Assembly (NCBI GenBank): GCA_015272155.1
Contig: JACYME010000001.1
Location: 1 to 64,000, forward strand
From: Leptolyngbyaceae cyanobacterium T60_A2020_046
Lineage (GTDB): Bacteria > Cyanobacteriota > Cyanobacteriia > Phormidesmidales > Phormidesmidaceae
Length of the DNA stretch: 64,000 bases
Reading direction: 5' to 3'
In this document: positions 24,219 to 34,097 of the stretch, in pieces
Position numbering within the stretch: position 1 is the stretch's first letter
Layout of the letters: each line of letters opens with the position of its first letter
The notes under the pieces: generated by a model
What the model was told of the DNA's origin: nothing
Database searches by the model: none
Seen by the model: only the letters and a program-made list of their open reading frames with translations
Made by a program: the position numbers and the translations under genes

Positions 24219-27200
24219 CTAACGCGATGAAATGGACGGTGGCGTGTGGCGAGTTTCGATATCAGCTTCGCTGGCGTGGGCGATCGCCCGCAGTTGGTCA
24301 ATTAGCGCCACGTCTGCCTTGGCCCAGAGGCCGCGCTGGTGGGCTTCGAGCAGGCGTTCGGCCATGTCGCGCAGCGCCCAGGGGTTGGCCTGGGCGATAA
24401 AGGCTTGCACCGTGGGGTCGAGGAGATAAGCCTGGGCGACGCCGTCGTACATGTGGTCGGCGACGCAGTGGGCCGTGGCATCGTAGGCAAAGAGGTAATC
24501 GACGGTGGCGGCCATCTCAAAGGCTCCTTTGTAGCCGTGGCGCATAACGCCGGCAATCCATTTGGGGTTGACTACGCGAGATCGATAGACGCGGGCGATT
24601 TCTTCTCGCAGCGATCGTACCCTGGGCGCATCTGGCAGGGCGTGATCGCCAAAATAAGTTTGGGGGTTTTGGCCCGAGACGGCGCGCACGGCGGCGGTGA
24701 GCCCGCCCTGAAATTGGTAGTAATCGTCGGAATCGAGTAGGTCGTGCTCGCGGTTGTCTTGGTTGTGAAGGACGACCTGCATCTGGGCGAGGCGAGCTTG
24801 AAAGGCTTCGGGCTGCGATCGCCCATCGCCTGATCGCCCATAGGCGTAGCTGCTCCACTGAATGTAGGCGCGGGCGAGGTCGCTGTCGTCCTGCCAGTTT
24901 TGGGCGTCGATCAGTCCTTGCAGTCCGGCACCGTAGGCTCCGGGTTTGGAGCCAAAGATACGCGATCGCGATCGCGCGATCGCCTGGTGGAGATCGAGCC
25001 CCTGAGCCTGCCACTGGGCGCTCTCTGCCTGGACTCGGGCCGCCAGGGGGTTATCCTGTGCCGGCTCGGGCAGGGCCGCGACGGCCTCTACCGCCCGGTC
25101 AAACAGGTCAATCAGGTTGGGGAAGGCATCACGGAAAAAGCCAGAAATCCGCAGGGTCACGTCTACCCGGGGGCGGCCTAGCAGAGAAATCGGCAGAACC
25201 TCAAAATCTATCACCCGACGGGATGGCCCATCCCACACCGGGCGAACCCCCAGCAGCGCCAAAGCTTCGGCGATATCGTCGCCCCCTGTGCGCATGGTGG
25301 CGGTGCCCCAAACCGAGAGGCCTAGCGCGGTGGGATAGTCGCCATGATCCTGGGCATAGCGCTCGACTACAGCTTCGGCGGCCTTGCGCCCCACATCCCA
25401 GGCGCTCTCGGTGGGAATCGCGCGAATGTCAACGGAGTAGAAGTTGCGCCCGGTGGGCAATACGTCGGGGCGGTTGCGGGTGGGGGCTCCGGCAGGGCCG
25501 CTGGGTACGTAGCGCCCGTCGAGGCCGTGGAGCAAGTGGGTGATTTCCTGGTCGGTGGCGCGCAGGGCAGGCCATAGGGTGTCGCGAATCCAGGCGAGGA
25601 CGGGCGCGATCGCGTCGTCGCCGAGGGCTGTGTCACGGGCGTCTATACCGGAGAGCATCGCCTCGACGAGGGCGGCTGCTTCGGCTTCGATCTGTTCCAC
25701 CACGTCGCCAACCGTGCGGCAGTGGACGAGGCGCGGTTGGATGGCGATCGCGGCACGATCGCGATCAGCAGCGGTGAAGGGGGTGCCGAGATCCGTGAGG
25801 CGCGGGTCGAGATCCAGTCCCCAGGCTTGGGCGATCGCGACGCGCAGGCCGGGGTGGGTGCGACTGGGGTGACGGGCGATCGCGACGATCAAATCCCGCA
25901 GTTGTTGACCCGTGGGACACTGGCCGAAAATATGCAGCCCATCGCGAATTTGGGCTTCTTTTAATTCGCAGAGATAGCCGTCAATCTGGGGCAGCAGGGC
26001 GGCGAAGTCGGCGGCTTCGGGGCTGGCTTGGGGGGACGGATCCGCTGCTGGGGGATCGCTCTGGCCCAAATCCTGAAGCAGATGGTTGGCGGAGAGGCAG
26101 GCGACAATGCGATCGCGAATGGCCGGCAGTCGGGTAGGGTTCAGGCTTTGGGCTTCGTAATATTCATCCACCAAGCCTTCGAGCTGGTGCAGAGAGCCAT
26201 ACAGCTCGGCGCGGGTGAGGGGCGGCGTCAGGTGATCGAGAATGACCGCCTGGGCGCGGCGCTTGGCTTGGGCTCCTTCGCCGGGATCATTGACGATAAA
26301 GGGATATAGGTTGGGCAACGGCCCCAGGGCAACTTCGGGATAGCAGGTGGCAGCGAGGCCGACGCCCTTGCCAGGGAGCCATTCTAAATTGCCGTGCTTG
26401 CCGACGTGGATAACGGCGTGGGCGGCGAACTGTTGGCGAATCCAGGCATAGAAGGCGAGGTAGGCGTGGGTGGGTTCGAGGTCGGGGGCGTGGTAGTTGA
26501 GGGCGGGGTCTTGGTCGTAGCCCCGGCTGGGCTGGATGCCGATGAAGACGTTGCCGACTTGCAGCCCCGCGATCGCAAACCCGCGATCGCGATCGTCCCC
26601 CCGACGAGCCAGTTCCGCGGCGGGGGTGCCCCAGCGCTGGATCACTCCCTGCCGAACGGTATCGGGCAGCGTGGCAAAAAATGCGTTGTAGTCGGTGAGG
26701 GACAGCGTGTGGTGGCAGGGGCGCAGGTGCCAGGCTTCAGGATCGTTGGTGATGCCAGCAGCGAGGGCGTGGATCAGGGCGTCGCCATCGTCGGGGAGGG
26801 TGTCGAGGGTGTAGCCTTCGGCCTGCATGGCCTGGAGGATGGCGATCACGCTGGCGGGGGTGTCTAGCCCAACGCCGTTGGCGAGGCGACCATCGCGGGT
26901 GGGATAGTTCGCCAGAATGAGTGCAATGCGGCGCTCGGGTGCGGGCGTTCGGCGCAGCTGTACCCAGTGCTGGGCGAGGTCAGCGACAAAGGCTACGCGA
27001 TCGCCCACGGGAGCATAGGTCATCACCTCGGTTTCGAGAGTGGGGTGGCGCTGGGCCACGGCTTTGAAGGACACCGCGCGGGTGATGATGCGCCCATCGA
27101 CCTCGGGCAGGGCGACGTTCATGGCGATATCGCGGGGCATGAGGCCCATCAGGTTTTGTTGCCAGGTGGCTTCAGCACCGCTGCTCAAAATGGCCTGCAA

Positions 27201-28064
27201 AACGGGGACGTTCAGCCGTTGCCACAGGTCGAGTTGGGGGGTGGAGTCTTGAATTCGGGCGATCGCGAAGCTGGTGGTATTGATGACGGCATCCACTCCG
27301 GCCTCTGGGTCGCCTGACCGCAGCCAGTCGAAGACTTCTGCCTGCACTGCCGGATCCTGCAAGGACGACACATACAGGGCAATGGGGTGCAGCCGCCGCT
27401 GGGCCAGGGCCGCACACAGGGCGTCAATGGGGGCGAGGTTGCCGGCCAGATAGTGGGCGCGATAGAAAAGCAGGCCAACGGTGCCGATCGTGGTGGATGA
27501 CGCAGTGACTTGGGGGGGCTGATAGCGGCCCACGGCAGGAATTTCGACCGGATCGGGAGGACGGAAGTCTGTCCCCAGGGTGCGATCGCAGAGATACATC
27601 AGCCCGTGGCGCAGGTTTTCGACGCCGCCTTCGGTGAAATAGCGCCAGACCTGATGGGAGATCGCGAGGGAGACAGTCGAATGCTGCATCAGGGCGGGAT
27701 CGGGGCGATCGTCGCCGGGCAAGACCACCAACGCCGCCCCCGTTTGGGCAACCGTTTCGCGCACGACCTCCAGGCCATAGGCCCAGTAGGCCCGCCCGCC
27801 CAGTACCCGCAGCACAATCACCTGAGCCTGGGACAATACGGTTTCGGCGTAGGTGTCGATCGCGAGTTGTTGCTGTAATTGCAGTAGATTCGCCGCCCGC
27901 AGCGCAGGGAACTCCACAGGTAGATCCGCCGTAGCCTGGGCCAGTCCTTGAATATCAGTGTCGGCAGCGGTCAGCACCACGAGGGGCGCAGGGGCTTGCT
28001 CCACAAAGATTACCCCGTCGAGGCCGGGGCTCCAGCCGCCGGGGGTTGCCGCCAGTCGATGCAT
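24219..28064 (-). CDS. cobN: Cobaltochelatase subunit CobN
   Basis: 1281 aa. CobN/ChlH signatures: QNLMGLMPRDIAMNVALPEVDGRI, ERRIALILANYPTRDGRLANGVGLDTPAS, HVGKHGNLEWLPGKGVGLA, LYPFIVNDPGEGAQAKRRAQAVILDHLTPPLTRAELYG, and near the C-terminus YPTALGLSVWGTATMRTGGDDIAEALALLGVRPVWD and VNPKWIAGVMRHGYKGAFEMA. The length and the early FVEQAPAPLVVLTAADTDIQGLA favour CobN over the Mg-chelatase subunit ChlH. It would insert cobalt in cobalamin synthesis, with ChlI/ChlD-type partners supplied elsewhere. No cobalamin riboswitch is recognisable upstream. Confidence 0.92.
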   Translation of the reverse strand: MHRLAATPGGWSPGLDGVIFVEQAPAPLVVLTAADTDIQGLAQATADLPVEFPALRAANLLQLQQQLAIDTYAETVLSQAQVIVLRVLGGRAYWAYGLEVVRETVAQTGAALVVLPGDDRPDPALMQHSTVSLAISHQVWRYFTEGGVENLRHGLMYLCDRTLGTDFRPPDPVEIPAVGRYQPPQVTASSTTIGTVGLLFYRAHYLAGNLAPIDALCAALAQRRLHPIALYVSSLQDPAVQAEVFDWLRSGDPEAGVDAVINTTSFAIARIQDSTPQLDLWQRLNVPVLQAILSSGAEATWQQNLMGLMPRDIAMNVALPEVDGRIITRAVSFKAVAQRHPTLETEVMTYAPVGDRVAFVADLAQHWVQLRRTPAPERRIALILANYPTRDGRLANGVGLDTPASVIAILQAMQAEGYTLDTLPDDGDALIHALAAGITNDPEAWHLRPCHHTLSLTDYNAFFATLPDTVRQGVIQRWGTPAAELARRGDDRDRGFAIAGLQVGNVFIGIQPSRGYDQDPALNYHAPDLEPTHAYLAFYAWIRQQFAAHAVIHVGKHGNLEWLPGKGVGLAATCYPEVALGPLPNLYPFIVNDPGEGAQAKRRAQAVILDHLTPPLTRAELYGSLHQLEGLVDEYYEAQSLNPTRLPAIRDRIVACLSANHLLQDLGQSDPPAADPSPQASPEAADFAALLPQIDGYLCELKEAQIRDGLHIFGQCPTGQQLRDLIVAIARHPSRTHPGLRVAIAQAWGLDLDPRLTDLGTPFTAADRDRAAIAIQPRLVHCRTVGDVVEQIEAEAAALVEAMLSGIDARDTALGDDAIAPVLAWIRDTLWPALRATDQEITHLLHGLDGRYVPSGPAGAPTRNRPDVLPTGRNFYSVDIRAIPTESAWDVGRKAAEAVVERYAQDHGDYPTALGLSVWGTATMRTGGDDIAEALALLGVRPVWDGPSRRVIDFEVLPISLLGRPRVDVTLRISGFFRDAFPNLIDLFDRAVEAVAALPEPAQDNPLAARVQAESAQWQAQGLDLHQAIARSRSRIFGSKPGAYGAGLQGLIDAQNWQDDSDLARAYIQWSSYAYGRSGDGRSQPEAFQARLAQMQVVLHNQDNREHDLLDSDDYYQFQGGLTAAVRAVSGQNPQTYFGDHALPDAPRVRSLREEIARVYRSRVVNPKWIAGVMRHGYKGAFEMAATVDYLFAYDATAHCVADHMYDGVAQAYLLDPTVQAFIAQANPWALRDMAERLLEAHQRGLWAKADVALIDQLRAIAHASEADIETRHTPPSISSR

Positions 28065-28442
28065 GGTGAAACTGCCTGGGGAAAATCTAAAGGAACTGCA
28101 AAATCTGAAAGAACTCTAGTGTAAGCGGGGAGTGCTTTTAGTCGAAAGCTAATATGTTTTGCAAGCGATTGCGAGAAACCCTGTTCAGTTTGGGCGCGAT
28201 CGTCAGTCGTGAGTTTCTACAGTGCTTCAGGGCTGTGGATTGCAGCCGATGATGTCGAGTTTGGGTTTCCCCCGGATGCCCTGCCCTAAATTGGGTAGTC
28301 TGGCGATCGCAGCGGATGACTGGCTGCATTGATGGGGGAGTTAACCGCCCGGTGCTCGATTTGGAAAAGGTTGTCGCGATTTCGGCAAGATTGATGCTTT
28401 TACCCTTCGGGGTTTCCCTTCGCTGCCTCACCTGTGAACTTC
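28065..28442. other. Divergent spacer between cobN and the hybrid kinase
   Basis: 378 bp. I looked for a cobalamin riboswitch on the minus strand and found no B12-box sequence. AT-richer stretches around 28130-28160 could hold the cobN promoter, but no good hexamer pair was found. No gene. Confidence 0.45.
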
Positions 28443-30707
28443 ATGGCTCGATTTTTAGACACTGCTGCTATCGCGGATCGTCCGCTGTCCACGGAGACCT
28501 ACCACGCTTTGCAGCGGGTCTTGGTCAAAACTGGGGAAGCCCAGGGCGGTCACTGGGTCACGGAGGCCAGCTGCGAACCCGTGGTGCAGGAGCTGATCGC
28601 GCCGTGGCAAACCTTCACGCTGGTGGTGACGGACACGGTGCAGGGCTTGCTGATCCAGCGACCGCGGCCCGAGGCTGGGGCAATCGCGACCGATGTGCTC
28701 TGCTGGGTGGCGCTGGTGTCTGACCCGCAGACGATCGCGACCTTTGCCGATATCCTGTTAGCTCACCCCGCGATGCAGCCTGCGATGCAGCCCGAATGGC
28801 GGGCGGTGCGCCAACGGTTAAGCGATCGCGATCCGCAGTCAAGCGGTCGCCTCACGCTGGATCTCCTGGTCACCGCCCTCGAAGTATCGAAGGGGGATCG
28901 CCAGGAAGCCCGCGCAACGGAAACGAGCTTGGCCCAGCAGGTCGAGCAAAACCTGTTGCTCAGTCAGGTGATTAACAAAATTCGCCAAAGTCTGGATTTG
29001 GCAGAGATTTTGGCAACGACAGTCGCTGAGGTGCGTCAGTCGCTGAATGCCGATCGCCTGTTGATCTATCAGTTCAAAGCTGGCACAGTCCAGCCTTCCT
29101 TGGCGGTGGCATCGACGGACACGCTGCCATCCCCCCTAGGGCAGTCTCGATATGAGTCGCTGTCTTCGTCCCATGTGCCTGCGGTGATTGATTTTCACGA
29201 AACGGATTGGCTCGATGTTTCCTTGGAGCAGGGGGATGCCGATTGCCAGGGCCGTCCCATCGCGATCGCGGATGTCACCCAACTGGAAGGCGCACCGCCC
29301 AAGGTGGTGAACTTTTTTCAAAAGGCGCGGGTGCGGAGTCAGGTGATTGCGCCCATTGGGGTGCAGGGCAAGCTGTGGGGAGTGTTGGTGGCGCACCAGT
29401 GCGTCCCGCGCGATTGGTCATCCCAAGATCTGACCTTTTTGCAGCACATTGCTGAGCATCTGGCGATCGCAATTCGACAGGCCGAGCTTTATCACCAACT
29501 GCAAACCCAGGCCCAATCGCTGGAAAGCTGCGTCATCGAGCGCACCCAAAATCTACGCGATGCCCTCGCCGCTGCCCAGGCCGCCAACCTAGCAAAAAGC
29601 GAGTTTTTGACCACCATGAGCCACGAGCTGCGCACGCCCCTGACCTGCATCATCGGCATGTCGGCGACGCTGCTGCGCTGGTCTTTTGGGGATTTGAGCC
29701 CGCGCCAGCGCGACTATCTCAACACGATTCACACCAGCGGCGAACGGCTGCTGACGCTGATCAACGACATCCTCGAAGTTGCCAAAATTGAGGCCGGGCG
29801 CACGGTGCTGGAAATCAGTTCCTTTTCTCTCAACACTTTGGCCCAGCATTGTTTAGAGTCATTTCGAGAACAGGCCCGCGATCGCGAGATTGACCTGAAT
29901 TTTGAAAGCACTCTGCTGCCCGCCCAAGATGCCTTTGTGGGCGATCCGCGCCGCATTCAGCAGGTGCTCAACAATCTGCTGAGCAATGCCCTCAAGTTCA
30001 CGGATCACAAGGGCAGGGTGACGTTGCGCGTCCGGCGCGATGGCCAAACCGCCGTCTTTCAGATTGAGGACACGGGCATCGGCATCCATGAGTCCCACCT
30101 TCCCCTGCTGTTTGAAAAGTTCCAGCAGCTTGAGGACAGTCGCCGCCGCCAATACCAGGGCACAGGGCTGGGGTTGGCGCTGACTAAGCAGTTGGTGGAG
30201 CTGCACGGTGGCACCATTAGCGTCAATTCGCGGCTGGATGTGGGGTCGGTGTTTACGGTGCGGCTGCCTGCCCAGCGCCTACCTTCGGATGCTGCCGCGA
30301 TCGCCCTCGACAACGGCCTAGAGCCCATTCCTGGACGCATCGTGCTGGTGGAAGATCACGAAGATACGGCGGGCATCATCTGCGATTTGTTGACGGCGGC
30401 AGATTATCAGGTGATTTGGGTGATTGAAGGGTCGCGGGTGGTGGAGCAGGTGGCGCTGCTTCAGCCGACGGTGGTGATTATCAACCTACATTTGTCTGGG
30501 GTTGAGGGGCGGCATGTCATTCAATCCTTGCGCGATTCTTTGGTGACGAATCACGTCAAAATTTTGGCCATTACGGCAGCCCATGAGGCGGATGCTGAGG
30601 CATTGTCATCTGAGGTGTTGTCTGCGGATGCAATCCTGAGCCATCCCATCAACCCGGAGCAGTTACTCGAACAGGTGAATGCGCTGATCGCGATCGCGAC
30701 TCCATAA
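28443..30707 (+). CDS. Hybrid sensor histidine kinase with GAF domain and degenerate receiver
   Basis: 754 aa from the ATG at 28443; a GTG at 28434 is also possible. The N-terminal ~140 residues resemble uncharacterised cyanobacterial sensor segments ([25 protein letters not shown]). A GAF domain (about 180-350) contains [23 protein letters not shown] and no Cys-His bilin site. A coiled linker leads to HisKA with the phospho-His in [13 protein letters not shown] (H394). HATPase motifs are [17 protein letters not shown] and [10 protein letters not shown]. The C-terminal receiver keeps VEDHED but has N681 where the phosphoacceptor Asp should be ([13 protein letters not shown]) and H734 for the usual Lys. 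Output is probably via a separate regulator. It is monocistronic. Confidence 0.9.
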   Translation: MARFLDTAAIADRPLSTETYHALQRVLVKTGEAQGGHWVTEASCEPVVQELIAPWQTFTLVVTDTVQGLLIQRPRPEAGAIATDVLCWVALVSDPQTIATFADILLAHPAMQPAMQPEWRAVRQRLSDRDPQSSGRLTLDLLVTALEVSKGDRQEARATETSLAQQVEQNLLLSQVINKIRQSLDLAEILATTVAEVRQSLNADRLLIYQFKAGTVQPSLAVASTDTLPSPLGQSRYESLSSSHVPAVIDFHETDWLDVSLEQGDADCQGRPIAIADVTQLEGAPPKVVNFFQKARVRSQVIAPIGVQGKLWGVLVAHQCVPRDWSSQDLTFLQHIAEHLAIAIRQAELYHQLQTQAQSLESCVIERTQNLRDALAAAQAANLAKSEFLTTMSHELRTPLTCIIGMSATLLRWSFGDLSPRQRDYLNTIHTSGERLLTLINDILEVAKIEAGRTVLEISSFSLNTLAQHCLESFREQARDREIDLNFESTLLPAQDAFVGDPRRIQQVLNNLLSNALKFTDHKGRVTLRVRRDGQTAVFQIEDTGIGIHESHLPLLFEKFQQLEDSRRRQYQGTGLGLALTKQLVELHGGTISVNSRLDVGSVFTVRLPAQRLPSDAAAIALDNGLEPIPGRIVLVEDHEDTAGIICDLLTAADYQVIWVIEGSRVVEQVALLQPTVVIINLHLSGVEGRHVIQSLRDSLVTNHVKILAITAAHEADAEALSSEVLSADAILSHPINPEQLLEQVNALIAIATP

Positions 30708-30916
30708 TCCCCGTTTTAGGCCAGCGCGGGCGGATGGGGGCCGTGGGAGATGGGGCAGCGCGATCGCCGGAAATGGGGAATTTTGCGATCGCCTGCGCGC
30801 GGTCGGGCAAGCTGGGTTATCCTTATCCGATGATTTCCGTCGCAGTCTTCAGGAGCCAAGCGTGAGATCGTGCAATCCCTTGGCCTGCATCCGTTTCCTC
30901 CCCCTGATTGTTTGGT

Positions 30917-31600
30917 ATGAAACGTCTGTTTTATCAATCCCTCCGACGCCCCGAAAATCTCCCCTCTGGTTCGCGTCGGGGGCGCAGCCGACGACTGACA
31001 CTGCTGCCCGTGTTGTTCCTGCTGGGGGCAGCGATCGCGGTGTGGAGCGTCACCGACAGCTTTTCGCAAACCGTGCGCGCCATTGAGCCCGCCGCCGCCA
31101 GCTCCACCGCAGCAGCCGGTGATCTGTGGCGACAAGCCTCTTTCCCGGTCGAAAATTTCCAAGCCTACACGTCACCCTTTGGCTATCGCTCGGATCCCTA
31201 CAGCGGTAGCCAGCGTTTTCACTACGGGCTCGACATGGCGGCTCCCTCCGGCAGCTACATTCGCAACTGGTGGCAGGGGCAGGTGGTCGAAGTGTCGGAC
31301 GATAGCTCCTGCGGCACATCTGTGGTGGTGCAGTCGGGCAATTGGCTCCACATTTATTGCCACATGCAGGGCTATGTCACCCAAGACAGTTCTGGCAAAT
31401 ATATGGTGGATAGTGACGGCAACCTCCGCATCCGAGAAGGGCAAACGGTGGGCACCGGAGCGCGGATTGGTCGGGTGGGTATGACGGGCCGCACCACCGG
31501 GCCGCACCTGCACTGGGGGCTTAAGTATCAGGAAAACTGGGTAGATCCGGCGCTGGTGTTGCGGGCGATGTATAGCAGCCAGCAAACCGCGAGTCGGTAA
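30917..31600 (+). CDS. M23 family metallopeptidase, membrane-anchored
   Basis: About 227 aa. A basic N-terminus and one membrane span (LTLLPVLFLLGAAIAVWSV) lead to a periplasmic LytM domain: SPFGYRSDPYSGSQRFHYGLDMAAPSGSYI carries the first zinc ligands (H-x3-D), and HLHWGL the last. Between them is the IYCHMQGY segment. The H-x-H motif is intact, so it should be catalytically active against peptidoglycan cross-bridges. A possible link with FtsEX-type activation is only general knowledge. The start at the ATG 30917 is preferred to a TTG at 30908. Confidence 0.9.
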   Translation: MKRLFYQSLRRPENLPSGSRRGRSRRLTLLPVLFLLGAAIAVWSVTDSFSQTVRAIEPAAASSTAAAGDLWRQASFPVENFQAYTSPFGYRSDPYSGSQRFHYGLDMAAPSGSYIRNWWQGQVVEVSDDSSCGTSVVVQSGNWLHIYCHMQGYVTQDSSGKYMVDSDGNLRIREGQTVGTGARIGRVGMTGRTTGPHLHWGLKYQENWVDPALVLRAMYSSQQTASR

Positions 31601-31742
31601 GGTTTCAGCGCGATCGCCCCAAACTCCCACCCCCTTCACCGGACTCTCTCATCCCAGACTCAGACAAGCTGCTTACCGTCGAAACCGTCGGCATTCGTCC
31701 GTGTATGACAGTTGGTCAGCGTATGTATTTGGAGGTTAGGCT

Positions 31743-33179
31743 GTGGCGGTGGACTATGATCTCGTGGTGATTGGCGGCGGGTCGGCAGGGCTCGTGGCCG
31801 CAAGCGCTGGGGCACAGCTCAATGCCAAGGTCGCTCTCATTGAAAAAGAACCCAAGCTCGGGGGAGACTGCCTTCACTATGGCTGTGTGCCGAGCAAATC
31901 CCTCATTCATGCGGGGCGCATTGCCCACGATGTGAGAACGGCGGCGGCCTACGGCATTCACACCGATATCCGAGAGATTCGCATTCGCGAAGCCCTGGGC
32001 CATGTGCATCAGGTCATCGATACAATCCAAGAGCACGACTCGACCGAGCGCTTTGAATCCCTCGGCGTTGAAGTGATCTATGGCGAAGGGCAATTTGTGG
32101 ATGGGCGTACCTTTGCGGTGAATGGGCGATCGCTCCAAGCCCGTAGTTTTTTGATCGCCACGGGCGGTCGCCCCAGCCTGCCCTCTATTCCAGGGCTGCG
32201 AGAGGTGGGTTATCTCACAAATCTGACGGTGTTTTCGTTGCAGGAACTGCCCGCTGCGATCGCGGTGATTGGCGCTGGCCCCATCGGTTGCGAGTTGGGG
32301 CAAGCCTTGGCCCGCCTCGGCAGTCAGGTGACGATTCTCGCCAGCCGCGACCAGATTTTGCCCCAGGAAGAACCAGAAGCCGCGCGGGTGGTACAACACC
32401 AGCTTGAGGCGGAGGGCATCTGCGTGTTGACCAACACCCGTGCCGCCGAGGCGCGATCGCAGGAGGGCCGCAAAGTGCTGATCACCAACACCGGTGAAAC
32501 CCTGGTGGTAGATGAAATTTTGCTGGCGGCGGGGCGTATGCCTAATGTCGAAAGCCTCAACCTCCAAGCGGCGGGCGTCCAGGTGGGCAAACAAGGAATT
32601 CTTGTGAATGAGAAACTGCAAACCAGTAACCGCCGCATCTATGCCGCTGGGGACGTGATTGGGGGCTATCAGTTCACCCACGTGGCGGGCTATGAGGCAA
32701 CGGTGGTGCTGCAAAATGCCCTGTTCTTTCCCACCAAGAAGGCCGATTATCGCGTGATTCCCTGGGCGACCTTTACCGAGCCCGAACTGGCCCGCGTTGG
32801 CCTCACCGAAGAGCAGGCCCGCAAACGCTACGGCGATGAAATTGCTGTGCTGCGGCAGGAGTTTGCTGGGGTCGATCGCGCCTTAGCAGAAGGGGCGGGC
32901 CTTGGGTTCGCGAAATTCATCACCCGGCCCGATGGCGAAATCCTCGGAGCCCATATGGTGGGGCCATCGGCGGGGGAACTCATCCACGAGGTGGTGCTGG
33001 CGATGAGCTATCGGCTCAAGGTGGGGACGCTCAAGTCCTTTATTCACGTTTATCCCACCCTGTCGGAAATCAACAGCAAGACAGCGCTGCAATTGACAAA
33101 GCAGAGCTACGCCGCCAACGATCGCCTCCAGGGACTGTTGCGACGATTCTTTGACTTCCGCCGTTCTATCGGGCGATAG
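31743..33179 (+). CDS. FAD-dependent pyridine-nucleotide disulfide oxidoreductase, MerA-like
   Basis: 478 aa. FAD site VIGGGSAGLVAAS; redox disulfide C43/C48 in GGDCLHYGCVPSK; NAD(P) site IGAGPIGCELGQALARLG; second FAD motif IYAAGDVIGGYQFTHVA. In the C-terminal dimerisation domain the lipoamide-dehydrogenase HPTLSE motif reads YPTLSE, with Tyr (Y437) in place of the acid-base His. That is typical of mercuric reductases, but the N-terminal metal-binding domain and the C-terminal Cys pair of MerA are both missing. The substrate is therefore unknown. Confidence 0.88.
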   Translation: MAVDYDLVVIGGGSAGLVAASAGAQLNAKVALIEKEPKLGGDCLHYGCVPSKSLIHAGRIAHDVRTAAAYGIHTDIREIRIREALGHVHQVIDTIQEHDSTERFESLGVEVIYGEGQFVDGRTFAVNGRSLQARSFLIATGGRPSLPSIPGLREVGYLTNLTVFSLQELPAAIAVIGAGPIGCELGQALARLGSQVTILASRDQILPQEEPEAARVVQHQLEAEGICVLTNTRAAEARSQEGRKVLITNTGETLVVDEILLAAGRMPNVESLNLQAAGVQVGKQGILVNEKLQTSNRRIYAAGDVIGGYQFTHVAGYEATVVLQNALFFPTKKADYRVIPWATFTEPELARVGLTEEQARKRYGDEIAVLRQEFAGVDRALAEGAGLGFAKFITRPDGEILGAHMVGPSAGELIHEVVLAMSYRLKVGTLKSFIHVYPTLSEINSKTALQLTKQSYAANDRLQGLLRRFFDFRRSIGR

Positions 33180-33337
33180 GATGCAGGTCATTCAGGATTG
33201 TCTGGGCACGAGGACGACGATGGCTCTCCAAGCTTTAGGGTGATGTGGGGAGCCTGGGAACGGGCTCCCAGCGCTCTCTGCCGCGATCACGACGGAATTT
33301 TCTCATTACCGATCTCGAAGCCGGATACAGTCTGGCC

Positions 33338-33412
33338 AGAAACCCGGTTTCTGCAAGGGCGCTTCACGGAATTTGGCGCATCACAAGGGGAAAAAACCGG
33401 GGTTCTGCACCG
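33338..33412 (+). repeat. Dispersed repeat family 3, copy 2
   Basis: AGAAACCCGGTTTCT at 33338-33352 and a degenerate partner AAAAACCGGGGTTCT at 33392-33406 followed by GCACCG. It parallels 19240-19313 in order and spacing. It lies between convergent genes, just beyond the trxA stop. Confidence 0.6.
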
Positions 33413-33417
33413 CTGCC

Positions 33418-33753
33418 CTAAGCCAGTAGGCCGTCAATACGCTCCGCGATCGCCTCTTTGGGGATGACGCCCTCGGTGCGATCGATTAGCTTGCCGTCCT
33501 TGAAGAACAGCAGCGTTGGGACGCCCATGATGTGGTACTGGCTGGCGAGATCTTCGTAATCATCAATATTGACTTTGGCAATTTTGGCTTTGCCCTCATA
33601 GGCATCGGCCAGGGCCTCAATAATCGGGTTGATTAATCGGCAGGGGCCACACCACGCCGCCCAAAAATCAACCACAACGGGAACATCACTCTGAATCACC
33701 TCAGCCTCGAAGGTTTCGTCTGTGAGGGTGAGGTATTTGGTGGCTTCTGCCAT
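33418..33753 (-). CDS. trxA: Thioredoxin
   Basis: 111 aa with the full thioredoxin fold. The active site is WAAWCGPCRLINPIIEALA, the cis-Pro loop MGVPTLLFFKDGKLIDRTEGVIPKEAI. It is a cytoplasmic disulfide reductase, probably the main m-type thioredoxin used in light-dependent enzyme control. The ATG at 33753 follows TAAGGAGATG, a good ribosome site. The sRNA Yfr1, often encoded beside trxA in other cyanobacteria, is not seen on either side here. Confidence 0.95.
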   Translation of the reverse strand: MAEATKYLTLTDETFEAEVIQSDVPVVVDFWAAWCGPCRLINPIIEALADAYEGKAKIAKVNIDDYEDLASQYHIMGVPTLLFFKDGKLIDRTEGVIPKEAIAERIDGLLA

Positions 33754-34097
33754 GACTCATCTCCTTAGGGGTGCGATCAAGATCCTGCGCGCGATGGGAA
33801 GCCAAGCAAGGGATTCCACGGGTCGCCCATGTTTTTCCATCCTAGAGTTTAAGGGGGGTCTCCGTATCTGCGAAGGAGTAGGGATTTCGCGACTGGGCGG
33901 GGAGCGATCGCGCTTTCACCGGGAGCTTGGCGCGCGACTGACGGCCTGCGCTGTGATTTGGGCCGGGGTCAGTACCGTTGCGCCATCGCGGGATGGTGTC
34001 ACGGTGTCCTAGGATCGGGCGATTGATCGGGCGAATCCGTCATCCTGAAATCCGTCACAATCAACAAAGAAGAGTAATTGTAAAGAGCAACGTCACC
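33754..34097. other. Divergent spacer between trxA and the pirin gene
   Basis: 344 bp with no gene, no Yfr1 motif and no tRNA. The trxA ribosome site lies at its left edge. The stretch just before 34098 is AT-rich (CAACAAAGAAGAGTAATTG) and may hold the pirin promoter. Confidence 0.4.

Noticed and set aside
28065-28442. Cobalamin riboswitch upstream of cobN
   Set aside because: No B12-box sequence or matching stem pattern could be found on the cobN strand, despite specific search.
28980-29500. Bilin-binding (phytochrome or CBCR) GAF domain in the hybrid kinase
   Set aside because: The C-terminal GAF motif looks similar, but the Cys-His chromophore site is missing.
31743-33179. Functional mercuric reductase merA or lipoamide dehydrogenase lpdA
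   Set aside because: Neither the MerA metal-binding cysteines nor the lipoamide dehydrogenase catalytic His is present.
33754-34097. yfr1 gene beside trxA, its usual position
   Set aside because: The invariant ACTCCTCACAC motif is absent here; the only occurrence in the window is antisense to the mraY start.
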